Both the position numbers and the translations under genes were made by a program. Under the pieces are notes generated by a model, which was not told where the DNA came from, did no database searches, and was given only the letters and a program-made list of their open reading frames with translations. Positions 23,122 to 35,373 of a DNA stretch of 64,000 bases are shown one piece after another (position 1 is the first letter of the stretch; the number at the start of each line of letters is the position of its first letter). The DNA comes from Onthophagus taurus (taxonomy: Eukaryota > Arthropoda > Insecta > Coleoptera > Scarabaeidae), in contig NC_091975.1 in the NCBI RefSeq assembly GCF_036711975.1, positions 9,426,501 to 9,490,500 on the forward strand, given 5' to 3'.

Positions 23122-26100
23122 ATGTTTATTAGATTATCAAGTTTATTGAGTGTATTATTCTTAATTTTTTTTGTATCTTCCGTGGAAAGTGCTGGGTTAA
23201 ATGAAGAGTTTTCGTGGAGTAGGATTAGTTACCCCCCGGAAACGCAGTCGAGATTTTGGCGTCCCGATTCTTATGGTGGTCGAAGAAGACCGGCTTCAAG
23301 ACCAGGATATGGATCAAATTCCGATACTTTAATCTTTCCAGATCAACCAATTCTTTCGTCAACAAGACCAAGCAGTACTACGACGACTCCAAGAACCATT
23401 CCCGTCCCGGATGATCCGTTAAGTATTGAATATATTTATGGTGAGTTAAAAAAGTGATTATTTTGCTTGAATGGATTATTGCATAAGATTTTATAATTAG
23501 ATAGTTACACGAAATCGCGAGAACGAATAGGAATGCTTAAATCAACAATTTTATGTTATTTTTTTAATATACAAAGGTTAAATGAATAACGATTTTTTAT
23601 CTTTGTTTTTAAACATGCAAAAAAAATGTTTCTAAAAGGTTTCTATTTAAATCGTTAAATCATTTAAAAACAACTGTTAATGTTTATAAGTTTTAACGTT
23701 TTGTTCTCGAAAAATATTCCCATTTCATGAATTCGTTGTATTTTGAAAATTGTTAATGGTAACACTCAGGAAACGGATCATATTACAAATATTGTAGCAA
23801 ATTTTATTGTTAACAATATTGCCCTCTTGCATTTTTGCTCTCAGGTGCATAGATATCAATAAAAATACAAGAATGTGAAAATTTGATGAATTTTGTTGTT
23901 CCATAAATAAAGTTAATATAAAGTTTATATTACAAAAAAAATTTCGAACAGAAGGTGTAGCAAATTTTATTCTTAACAATATTGCTCTCTTGTACTTTTC
24001 CTCTAAGATACATAGATATCGAGAAAAATATGAAAATTTGATGAATTTCGTTGTTCCACAAATTGTTAATGGTGGAATTCTGGAAACGGGTCATATTACA
24101 AAAAAACTTTTAGAACAAAACTTGTAACAAATTTTATTCTTAATAACATTGCTCTATTGTACTTTTATTCTTGGAGCCATAGATATCGAGAAAAATACGA
24201 GAATATGAAAATTTGATGAATTTCGTTGTTCCACAAATTGTTAATGGTGGAATTCTGGAAACGGATCATATTACAAAAAAACTTTTGGAACAAAACTTGT
24301 AACAAATTTTATTCTTAATAACATTGCTCTCTTGTACTTTTATTCTTTGAGCCATAGATATCGAGAAAAATATAAAAACATGAAAATTTGATGAATTTCG
24401 TTGTACCATAAAATGTTAATGGTGGAATTCTGGAAACGGATCATATTACCAAAAAACTTTTGGAACAAAAGTTGTAGTAAATTTTATTCTTAATAACATT
24501 GCTCTCTTTCACTTTTATTCTTTGAGCCATAGATATCGAGAAAAATATGAAAACATGAAAATTTGATGAATTTCGTTGTTCCACAAATTGTTAATGGTGG
24601 AATTCTGGAAACGGATCATATTACAAAAAAACTTTTGGAACAAAAGTTGTAGCAAATTTTATTCTTAATAACATTGTTCTCTTATACTTTTCCTCTCAGA
24701 TGCATAGATATCGAGAAAAATATGAAAATTTGATGAATTTGATGAATTTCGTTGTTCCACAAATTGGTAATGGTGGAATTCTGGAAACGGATCATATTAC
24801 AAAAAAACGTTTGGAACAAAAGTTGTAGCAAATTTTATTCTTAATAACATTGCTCTCTTGCACTTTTATTCTTTGAGCTATAGATATCGAGAAAAATATA
24901 AAAACATGAAAATTTTATGAATTTCGTTGTACCATAAAATGTTAATGGTGGAATTCTGGAAACGGATCATATTACAAAAAAACTTTTGGAACAAAACTTG
25001 TAACAAATTTTATTCTTAATAACATTGCTCTCTTGCACTTTTATTTTTTGAGCCATAGATATCGAGAAAAATATGAAAATATGAAAATTTGATGAATTTC
25101 GTTGTTCCACAAATTGTTAATGGTAGGAGCCTGGAAACGGATCATATTACAAAAAACTTTTGGAACAAAAGTTGGAGCAAATTTTATTCTTAATAACATT
25201 GCTCTCTTGCAGTTTTGTTCTTTGAGCCAAAGATATCGAGAAAAATATGAAAATATAAAAATTTGATGAATTTCGTTGTTCCACAAATTGTCAATGGTGG
25301 AATTCTGGAAACGGATCATATTACAAACAAACTTTTGGAACAAAAGCTGTAGCAAATTTTATTCTTAATAATATTGTTCTCTTGCACTTTTATTCTTTGA
25401 GCCATAGATATCGAGAAAAATATGAAAATTTGATGAATTTCGTTGTTCCATAAATTGTTAATGGTAAAAGTCTGGAAACGGATCATATTACAAAAAAACT
25501 TTTGGAACAAAACTTGTAACAAATTTTATTCTTAATAATATTGCTCTCTTGCACTTTTATTCTTTGAGCTATAGATATCGAGAAAAATATGAAAAAATGA
25601 AAATTTGATGAATTTCGTTGTTCCATAAATTGTTAATGGTAAAAGTCTGGAAACGGATCATATTACAAAAAAACTTTTGGAACAAAAGTTGTAGCCAATT
25701 TTATTCTTAATAACATTGCTCTCTTGTACTTTTATTCTTTGAGCCATAGATATAGAGAAAAATATAAGAACATGAAAATTTGATGAATTTCGTTGTTCCA
25801 CAAATTGTTAATGGTGGAATTCTGGAAACGGATCATATTACAAAAAAACTTTTGGAACAAAAGTTGTAGCAAATTTTATTCTTAATAACATTGGTCTCTT
25901 GCACTTTTATTCTTTGAGCTATAGATATCGAGAAAAATATAAAAACATGAAAATTTGATGAATTTCGTTGTTTCACAAATTGTTAATGGTGGAATTCTGG
26001 AAACGGATCATATTACAAAAAAACGTTTGGAACAAAAGTTGTAGCAAATTTTATTCTTAATAATATTGCTCTCTTGCACTTTTATTCTTTGAGCTATAGA

Positions 26101-29100
26101 TATCGAGAAAAATATAAAAACATGAAAATTTGATGAATTTCGTTGTACCATAAAATGTTAATGGTGGAATTCTGGAAACGGATCATATTACAAAAAAACT
26201 TTTGGAACAAAAGTTGTAGCAAATTTTATTCTTAATAACATTGCTCTCTTGTGCTTTTATTCTTTGAGCCATAGATATCGAGAAAAATATAAAAACATGA
26301 AAATTTGATGAATTTCGTTGTTCCACAAATTGTTAATGGTGGAATTCTGGAAACGGATCATATTACAAAAAAACTTTTGGAACAAAAGTTGTAGCAAATT
26401 TTATTCTTAATAACATTGGTCTCTTGCACTTTTATTCTTTGACCCATAGATATCGAGAAAAATATGAAAATATGAAAATTTGATGAATTTCGTTGTTCCA
26501 CAAATTGTTAATGGTGCAATTCTGGAAACGGATCATATTACAAAAAAACTTTTGGAACAAAAGTTGTAGCAAATTTTATTCTTAACAATATTGGTCTATA
26601 GCACTTTTATTCTTTGAGCCATAGATATCAAGAAAAATATGAAAACAAGAAAATTTGATGAATTTCGTTGTTCCACAAATTATTAATGGTAGAAGTCTGG
26701 AAACGGATTATATTACAAAAAAACTTTTGGAACAAAAGTTGTAGCAAATTTTATTCTTAATAACATTGCTCTCTTGCACTTTTATTCTTTGAGCCATAGA
26801 TATCAAGAAAAATATGTAAACATAAAAATTTGATGGATTTCGTTGTTCCACAAATTGTCAATGGTGGAATTCTGGAAACGGATCATATTACAAAAAAACT
26901 TTTGGAACAAAAGTTGTAGCAAATTTTATTCTTAACAATATTGGTCTATAGCACTTTTATTCTTTGAGCCATAGATATCAAGAAAAATATGAAAACATGA
27001 AAATTTGATGGATTTCGTTGTTCCACAAATTGTCAATGGTGGAATTCTGGAAACGGATCATATTACAAAAAAACTTTTGGAACAAAAGTTGTAGTAAATT
27101 TTATTCTTAATAACATTGCTCTCTTGTACTTTTATTCTTTGAGCCATAGATATCGAGAAAAATATAAAAACATGAAAATTTGATGAATTTCGTTGTACCA
27201 TAAAATTTTAATGGTGGAATTCTGGAAACGGATCATATTACAAAAAAACTTTTGGAACAAAAGTTGTAGCAAATTTTATTCTTAATAACATTGCTCTCTT
27301 GTACCTTTATTCTTTGAGCCATAAATATCGAGAAAAATATAAAAACATGAAAATTTTATGAATTTCGTTGTACCATAAAATGTTAATGGTGGAATTCTGG
27401 AAACGGGTCATATTACAAAAAAACTTTTGGAACAAAACTTGTAGCAAATTTTATTCTTAATAACATTGCTCTCTTGCACTTTTATTCTTCGAACCATAGA
27501 TATCGAGAAAAATATAAAAACATGAAAATTTGATGAATTTCGTTGTTCCACAAATTGTTAATGGTGGAATTCTGGAAACGGATCATATTACAAAAAAACT
27601 TTTGGAACAAAAGTTGTAGCAAATTTTATTCTTAATAACATTGCTCTCTTGTGCTTTTATTCTTTGAGCCATAGATATCGAGAAAAATATAAAAACATGA
27701 AAATTTGATGTATTTCATTGTACCATAAAATGTTAATGGTGGAATTCTGGAAACGGATCATATTACAAAAAAACCTTTGGAACAAAAGTTGTAGCAAATT
27801 TTATTCTTAATAACATTGCTCTCTTGCACTTTTCTTCTTTGAGCCATAGATATCGAGAAAAATATGAAAACATGAAAATTTGATGAATTTCGTTGTTCCA
27901 CAAATTGTCAATGGTGGAATTCTGGAAACGGATCATATTCCAAAAACAGTTTTGGAACAAAAGTTGTAGCAAATTTTATTCTTAATAACATTTCTCTCTT
28001 GCACTTTTATTCTTTGAGCCATAGATATCGAGAAAAATATGAAAATTTGATGAATTTCGTTGTTCCATAAAATGCTAATGGTAGAAATCTGGAAACGGAT
28101 CATATTACAAAAAAAATTTTGGAATAAAACTTGTAACAAATTCTTAATAACATTGCTCTCTTGCACTTTTATTCTTTGAGCCATAGATATCGAGAAAAAT
28201 ATAAAAACATGAAAATTTGATGAATTTCGTTGTACCATAAAATTTTAATGGTGGAATTCTGGAAACGGATCATATTACAAAAAAACTTTTGGAACAAAAG
28301 TTGTAGCAAATTTTATTCTTAATAACATTGCTCTCTTGTACCTTTATTCTTTGAGCCATAAATATCGAGAAAAATATAAAAACATGAAAATTTTATGAAT
28401 TTCGTTGTACCATAAAATGTTAATGGTGGAATTCTGGAAACGGGTCATATTACAAAAAAACTTTTGGAACAAAACTTGTAGCAAATTTTATTCTTAATAA
28501 CATTGCTCTCTTGCACTTTTATTCTTCGAACCATAGATATCGAGAAAAATATAAAAACATGAAAATTTGATGAATTTCGTTGTTCCACAAATTGTTAATG
28601 GTGGAATTCTGGAAACGGATCATATTACAAAAAAACTTTTGGAACAAAAGTTGTAGCAAATTTTATTCTTAATAACATTGCTCTCTTGTGCTTTTATTCT
28701 TTGAGCCATAGATATCGAGAAAAATATAAAAACATGAAAATTTGATGTATTTCATTGTACCATAAAATGTTAATGGTGGAATTCTGGAAACGGATCATAT
28801 TACAAAAAAACCTTTGGAACAAAAGTTGTAGCAAATTTTATTCTTAATAACATTGCTCTCTTGCACTTTTCTTCTTTGAGCCATAGATATCGAGAAAAAT
28901 ATGAAAACATGAAAATTTGATGAATTTCGTTGTTCCACAAATTGTCAATGGTGGAATTCTGGAAACGGATCATATTCCAAAAACAGTTTTGGAACAAAAG
29001 TTGTAGCAAATTTTATTCTTAATAACATTTCTCTCTTGCACTTTTATTCTTTGAGCCATAGATATCGAGAAAAATATGAAAATTTGATGAATTTCGTTGT

Positions 29101-30468
29101 TCCATAAAATGCTAATGGTAGAAATCTGGAAACGGATCATATTACAAAAAAAATTTTGGAATAAAACTTGTAACAAATTCTTAATAACATTGCTCTCTTG
29201 CACTTTTATTCTTTGACCCATAGATATCGAGAAAAATACGAGAATACGAAATTTCTTTTGATTCTTCTAATTTTTCATTTAGAAGAAAACTGGATCATTG
29301 AAGATGACGTAATAGTCTAATAATAATTGTTTTTATTTTCAGAAAATAATATTCCAATGGGTGCAAATCGTTGGAAAGATAAACTTTTCATAACAATTCC
29401 TCGAAGAAGATCTGGAGTACCATCAACTTTGAATTACGTTTCAATGCAAAGTACTCAAAGAGAAAATCTACCTGTAATTCCCTACCCTGATCAACAAACG
29501 AATCTTTTAAACGTCCAACCAGGTCAAGAACATTTAGTTTCCGTGTATAGAGTGGCAGTTGATCCGTGCGATAGATTATGGATGGTGGACACCGGAATCA
29601 TTGAAACTTTAGGATCTCCAACGAGCATTCAACCACAAAGAATCGTCATCATCGATTTAAACACAGACAAAATTATCCATACTTATAATTTTAAAGATTC
29701 CGATTTAACTCCGGCGACAGTTTTAGCAATGACTGTCGTTGATGTTACCCCGGATAAGTGTCAAGATGCCTACGCGTATTTCCCGGATTTAGCTGGGTAC
29801 GGATTAATCGTGTATAGTTTGAAAAGAAACGATTCTTGGAGGGTGAGACACAACTATTTTTATTTGGAACCATTGGCTGGAGATTTTAATATTGGGGGAA
29901 TTCCGTTTCAATGGAACGATGGCGTTTTTAGCGTCGCTTTAAGTAACGTTAAACCCGATGGATTTAGAGATTGCATTTTCCATTCGATGGCAGGAACCAA
30001 TTTGTATTCAGTTTCGACTAAGATTTTAAGAAACGAAACCGCCGCTACAAGATCATACCATGAAGATGATTTTAAGGTTAATAATTTACCATTAATCATT
30101 TATTAATTAATTAAATGATTTTGATTTTTTAGGTTTTGGGAGATCGAGGTCCTAATTCGCAAACTTCCGCTTCAGATTTGCATAAACCAACGGGAACTTT
30201 ATTCTTAGCTTTGGTGAATCAAAACGCGGTTGGTTGTTATAATATAAATAAACCTTTCGATAAAAGAAATTTTGGAATCGTTCAAAAAAACGATAACACG
30301 ATGATTTATCCCTCTGATTTAAAGATTTATAAGGATGATTTGATCGTTTTAACGAATACGATGCCCGTTTTTCTTTATTCGCACTTAAATTACGATCAAA
30401 TTAATTTTAGGGTGTGGATGAAAAATGTTCATGAAGCTGTGAAAGGGACTGTTTGTGAAAATTCTTGA
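23122..30468 (+). CDS. Yellow/MRJP-family secreted protein, second of the pair, with a satellite-filled intron
   Basis: Exons 23122-23440, 29343-30076 and 30133-30468 close in phase (319+734+336 nt, 462 residues). Intron 1 (GTGAGT...CAG) is 5.9 kb and mostly satellite; intron 2 is 56 bp with a weaker GTTAAT donor. The start is the ATG at 23122 (MFIRLSSLLSVLFLIFF, signal peptide); an upstream in-frame GTG is not used. Residues 35-105 form an Arg/Pro/Ser/Thr-rich segment (RPDSYGGRRRPASRPGYG, STRPSSTTTTPRT) missing from the first gene. The MRJP domain follows: NNIPMGANRWKDKLFIT, RVAVDPCDRLWMVDTGI, CQDAYAYFPDLAGYGL, GDFNIGGIPFQWNDG, NQNAVGCYN and NFRVWMKNVHE. Exon 1 ends in the same phase and place as in its neighbour, so the two are tandem duplicates. 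The first gene lacks the last intron but has an intron after TGIIEVPG that this one lacks. Confidence 0.9.
23745..29245 (-). repeat. 175-bp satellite array, reverse orientation, inside a yellow-gene intron (~32 copies)
   Basis: The same family as 6.8-12.7 kb but inverted: aaacggatcatattacaaaa, ttttggaacaaaagttgtag and gagccatagatatcgagaaa recur about every 173-175 bp. The left edge (23745-24000) is more diverged. The right edge stops about 100 bp before exon 2 (29343). A 1037-bp block is directly duplicated at the right end. Confidence 0.95.
27140..29214. repeat. 1037-bp direct duplication within the satellite array
   Basis: Sequence at about 27140-28177 is repeated almost base for base at about 28177-29214. 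Distinguishing variants recur 1037 bp apart, for example ccataaaattttaatggtgg at about 27198 and 28235. The block is about six monomers long and is far more alike than neighbouring monomers, so it is recent. Confidence 0.88.
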
Positions 30469-30720
30469 TTTTAATGAATTTTGTGCGATTATTTAAGTTG
30501 AAATATAACTTTAGTGTAGTATCTTGTCCACAATATGTTAAATAATACGTTTTATTTTAATAATAACTATAATAATAGATGAATTAACGAAGGATCGTAC
30601 AACAACTTTTGATTGATTGATTATAATAATAATAATAATAATAATGATGATTTTATGGCAACACACTCTTTTTTTATGTCGTGTTATGCCCCCCTTCCCA
30701 TAAAGTAAAATATAGAGGAA
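30469..30720. other. 3' flank of the second yellow gene with an (AAT)n microsatellite
   Basis: The 3' UTR and downstream DNA. An AAT trinucleotide run of about 23 bp is at 30623-30645. No gene is seen. Confidence 0.6.
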
Positions 30721-30915
30721 AATATAAGAATATGACAAAAAATACCAAAAAATGTTAATGGCAGAACTCGGAAACGGATCATATTACAAGAAAATTTTTT
30801 AAACAAATCTTGTAGCAAATTTTATTCTTAACAACATTGCTTTCTTACATATTTGCTCTCAGATGCTTAACTATCGAGAAAAATACGAAAATATGAAAAC
30901 TTGTTGAATGCTGGT
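30721..30915 (-). repeat. Single 175-bp satellite monomer, reverse orientation
   Basis: Contains ggaaacggatcatattacaa, gtagcaaattttattcttaa and tatcgagaaaaatacgaaaa in the order of the reversed array, though diverged. It abuts the unrelated 180-bp satellite. Confidence 0.75.
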
Positions 30916-33900
30916 GTTGAGGTTAAATTAATAAAAATTTTATGGATTCGTATCTCAAGAACGAATTGAGATATTAACATGAAACATAAAGCATTTTAAA
31001 GCAAATCTAATCAATATTTAATGTGTTGAAAATCGTTTTTTTATTTCTACAAATTTTGACGTGATGATTTTTTTAGTTTACCTCTACGTATCAATTTACA
31101 AATTATTTAAGTGATAATCTTAATAAAATCATATCTCTAAAAGTAAGTGAGATATCAAGTTGAAATAAACACCATTTTATCACAAATTTAACGTAGTTTT
31201 AACGTACAAAAAATAATTCCGTCGTTCTCATAATTATAGGTGATACGATTTTTTAATTCAACCATGTTGGCATTGAGGTTAAATTGATAAAAATTTTATT
31301 TATGGCTTCGTATCTCAAGAACGAATTGAGATATTAATATAAAATAAAAAACATTTTATCACAAATTTAATGTAATTTTAACGTACCAAAAATAATTGCT
31401 TCGTTCCCATAATTATGGGTGATACGATTTTTTAATTCAACCATGTGGGGTATTGAGGTTAAATGAATAAACATTTTGTTTATGGCTTCGTATCTCAAGA
31501 ACGAATTGAGATATTAATATAAAATAAAAAGCATTTTATCACAAATTTAATGTAGTTTTAACGCACAAAAGATAATTCCTTCGTTCTCATAATTATAGGT
31601 GATACGATTTTTTAATTCAACCATGTGGGGTATTGAGGTTAAATGAATAAACATTTTGTTTATGGCTTCGTATCTCAAGAACGAATTGAGATATTAATAT
31701 AAAATAAACAGCATTTTATCACAAATTTAATGTAGTTTTAACGTACAAAAAATAATTCCTTCTTTCCCGTAATTATAGGTGATACGATTTTTTAATTCAA
31801 CCTTGTGGGGTATTGAGGTTAAATTAATAAAAATTTTGTTTGTGGCTTTGTATCTCAAGAACGAATTGAGATATTAACATGAAACTTAAAACATTTTAAA
31901 GCAAATTTAATCAATATTTAACGTGTTGAAAATCGTTTCTTTATTTCTACAAATTTTGACGTGATAATTTTTTTAGATCATCTCTACATATCAATTTACA
32001 GATTATTTAAGTGATAATCTTAATAAAATCATATCTCTAAAAGTAAGTGAGATATCAAGTTGAAATAAACACCATTTTATCACAAATTTAATGTAGTTTT
32101 AACGTACAAAAAATAATTTCTTCGTTCTCATAATTATAGGTGATACGATTTTTTAATTCAACCATGTGGGTTATTGAGGTTAAATTGATAAAAATGTTAT
32201 TTATGGCTTCGTATCTCAAGAACGAATTGAGATATTAATATAAAATAAAAAGCATTTTATCACAAATTTAATGTAGTTTTAACGTACAAAAAATAATTCC
32301 TTCGTTCCCATAATTATAGGTGATACGATTTTTTAATTCAACCATATGGGGTATTGAGGTTAAATTAATAAAAATTTTATTTATGGCTTCGTATCTCAAA
32401 AACGAATTGAGATATTAACATGAAACATAAAGCATTTTAAAGCAAATCTAATCAATATTTAATGTGTTGAAAATCGTTTTTTTATTTCTACAAATTTTGA
32501 CGTGATGATTTTTTTAGTTCACCTCTACATATCAATTTATAGATTATTTAAGTGATAATCTTAATAAAATCATATCTCTAAAAGTAAGTGAGATGTCAAG
32601 TTGAAATAAACACCATTTTATCACAAATTTAATGTAGCTTTAACATACAAAAAATAATTACTTCGTTCCCATAATTATAGGTGATACAATTTTTTAATTC
32701 AACCATGTGGGGTATTGAGGTTAAATTGATAAAAATTTTATTTATGGCTTCGTATTTCAAGAACGAATTGAGATATTAATATAAAATAAAAAGCATTTTA
32801 TCACAAATTTAATGTAGTTTTAACGTACAGAAAATAATTCCTTCGTTCTCATAATTATAGGTGATACGATTTTTTAATTCAACCATGTGGGGTATTGAGG
32901 TTAAATTGATAAAAATTTTATTTATGGCTTCGTATCTCAAGAACGAATTGAGATATTAACATGAAACATAAAGCATTTTAAAGCAAATCTAATCAATATT
33001 TAATGTGTTGAAAATCGTTTTTTTATTTCTACAAATTTTGACGTGATGATTTTTTTAGTTCACCTCTACGTATCAATTTACAGATTATTTAAGTGATAAT
33101 CTTAATAAAATCATATCTCTAAAAGTAAGTGAGATATCAAGTTGAAATAAACACCATTTTATCACAAATTTAATGTAGTTTTAACGTACCAAAAATAATT
33201 GCTTCGTTCCCATAATTATGGGTGATACGATTTTTTAATTCAACCATGTGGGGTATTGAGGTTAAATGAATAAACATTTTGTTTATGGCTTCGTATCTCA
33301 AGAACGAATTGAGATATTAATATAAAATAAAAAGCATTTCATCACAAATTTAATGTAGTTTTAACGTACAAAAAATAGTTCCTTCGTTCTCATAATTATA
33401 GGTGATACGATTTTTTAATTCAACCATGTGGGGTATTGAGGTTAAATTAATAAAAATTTTGTTTGTGGCTTTGTATCTCAAGAACGAATCGAGATATTAA
33501 CATGAAACATAAAGAATTTTAAAGCAAATTTAATCAATATTTAATGTATTGAAAATCGTTTCTTTAATTCTACAAATTTTGACGTGATGATTTTTTTAGT
33601 TTACCTCTACGTATCAATTTACAAATTATTGAAGTGATAATGTTAATAAAATCATATCTCTAAAAGTAAGTGAGATATCAAGTTGAAATAAACACCATTT
33701 TATCACAAATTTAATGTAGTTTTAACGTACAGAAAATAATTCCTTCGTTCTCATAATTATAGGTGATACGATTTTTTAATTCAACCATGTGGGGTATTGA
33801 GGTTAAATGAATAAACATTTCGTTTATGGCTTCGTATCTCAAGAACGAATTGAGATATTAATATAAAATAAAAAGCATTTTATCACAAATTTAATGTAGT

Positions 33901-35010
33901 TTTAACGCACAAAAGATAATTCCTTCGTTCTCATAATTATAGGTGATACGATTTTTTAATTCAACCATGTGGGGTATTGAGGTTAAATTGATAAAAATTT
34001 TATTTATGGCTTCGTATCTCAAGAACGAATTGAGATATTAACATGAAACATAAAGCATTTTAAAGCAAATCTAATCAATATTTAATGTGTTGAAAATCGT
34101 TTTTTTATTTCTACAAATTTTGACGTGATGATTTTTTTAGTTCACCTCTACATATCAATTTATAGATTATTTAAGTGATAATCTTAATAAAATCATATCT
34201 CTAAAAGTAAGTGAGATGTCAAGTTGAAATAAACACCATTTTATCACAAATTTAATGTAGTTTTAACATACAAAAAATAATTACTTCGTTCCCATAATTA
34301 TAGGTGATACAATTTTTTAATTCAACCATGTGGGGTATTGAGGTTAAATTGATAAAAATTTTATTTATGGCTTCGTATCTTAAGAACGAATTGAGATATT
34401 AATATAAAATAAACAGCATTTTATCACAAATTTAATGTAGTTTTAACGTACAAAAAATAATTCCTTCGTTCTCATAATTATAGGTGATACGATTTTTTAA
34501 TTCAACCATGTGGGGTATTGAGGTTAAATTAATAAAAATTTTATTTATGGCTTCGTATCTCAAGAACGAATTGAGATATTAACATGAAACATAAAGCATT
34601 TTAAAGCAAATTTAATCAATATTTAATGTGTTGAAAATCGTTTTTTTATTTCTACAAATTTTGACGTGATGATTTTTTTAGTTCACCTCTACCTATCAAT
34701 TTACAGATTATTTAAGTGATAATCTTAATAAAATCATATCTCTAAAAGTAAGTGAGATATCAAGTTGAAATAAACACCATTTTATCACAAATTTAATGTA
34801 GTTTTAACGTACAAAAAATAATTCCTTCGTTCTCATAATTATAGGTGATATAATTTTTTAATTCAGCCTTGTGGGGTATCGAGATTAAATTAATAAAGTT
34901 TTATTTATGGATTCGTATCTCAAGAACGAATTGAGATATTAACATGAAACATAAAGCATTTTATAGCAAATTTAAAGTAGTTTTAACGTACGAAAAATTA
35001 TTTCTTCGTT
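30916..35010 (+). repeat. 180-bp satellite organised as a ~541-bp trimer
   Basis: The landmark gaggttaaat recurs at 30922, 31273, 31455, 31635, 31815, 32176, 32356, 32718, 32896, 33258, 33438, 33800, 33979, 34340, 34519 and 34880. The gaps alternate between about 180 and 361 bp, because a diverged monomer type (with gtgttgaaaatcgttt and aaaagtaagtgagatatcaa) lacks the landmark. From 31815 onward the pattern is a regular A-A-B trimer of 540-542 bp. The left part has three A-A spacings in a row instead. I see no similarity to the 175-bp family and no gene. Confidence 0.92.
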
Positions 35011-35373
35011 CCCACAATTATAGATGCCGCATTAGATTAGATTGATAAGAGCGATAATATCGAAATAACAATGTACTTGTAATGGTCGCGTGAATTTGTG
35101 GATTTATCAAAGTCACAAGTCATATCAGTAAGTATAAACGTGTATCAAATAGAAAGGTGTCCAAATCATGCCTGTAATCGTTTATTACTCATTCCACATA
35201 TTAAAAAGTAATTTTTTCTTAGCGAATACCGATAACGGTTTGTTTTCGTCATAACGTTTCTGTTATATAAATTAGACGGTGGCCTTGATGTGTTTAGTGT
35301 TCTGCCAAAATCACAATCGTTAAGGTAAGATTTGTTGTTGTTAATATTTTTTATTCATCTCCTTTTCTTTTAG
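35011..35373 (+). promoter_or_regulatory. Promoter region, TATA box and 5' UTR intron of the first P450
   Basis: TATATAA at 35264-35270 lies 31 bp upstream of an initiator-like TTAGT (35294-35298). A 49-bp intron in the 5' UTR (35325-35373, starting GTAAGA and ending TTTTAG) brings the leader directly to the ATG. The first ~90 bp after the satellite are apparently unique. Confidence 0.65.

Noticed and set aside
23745-29245. Possible CENP-B box in the satellite (tttcgttgttcc...)
   Set aside because: Only the first few bases resemble the box, and the CGGG end is missing at the right spacing.
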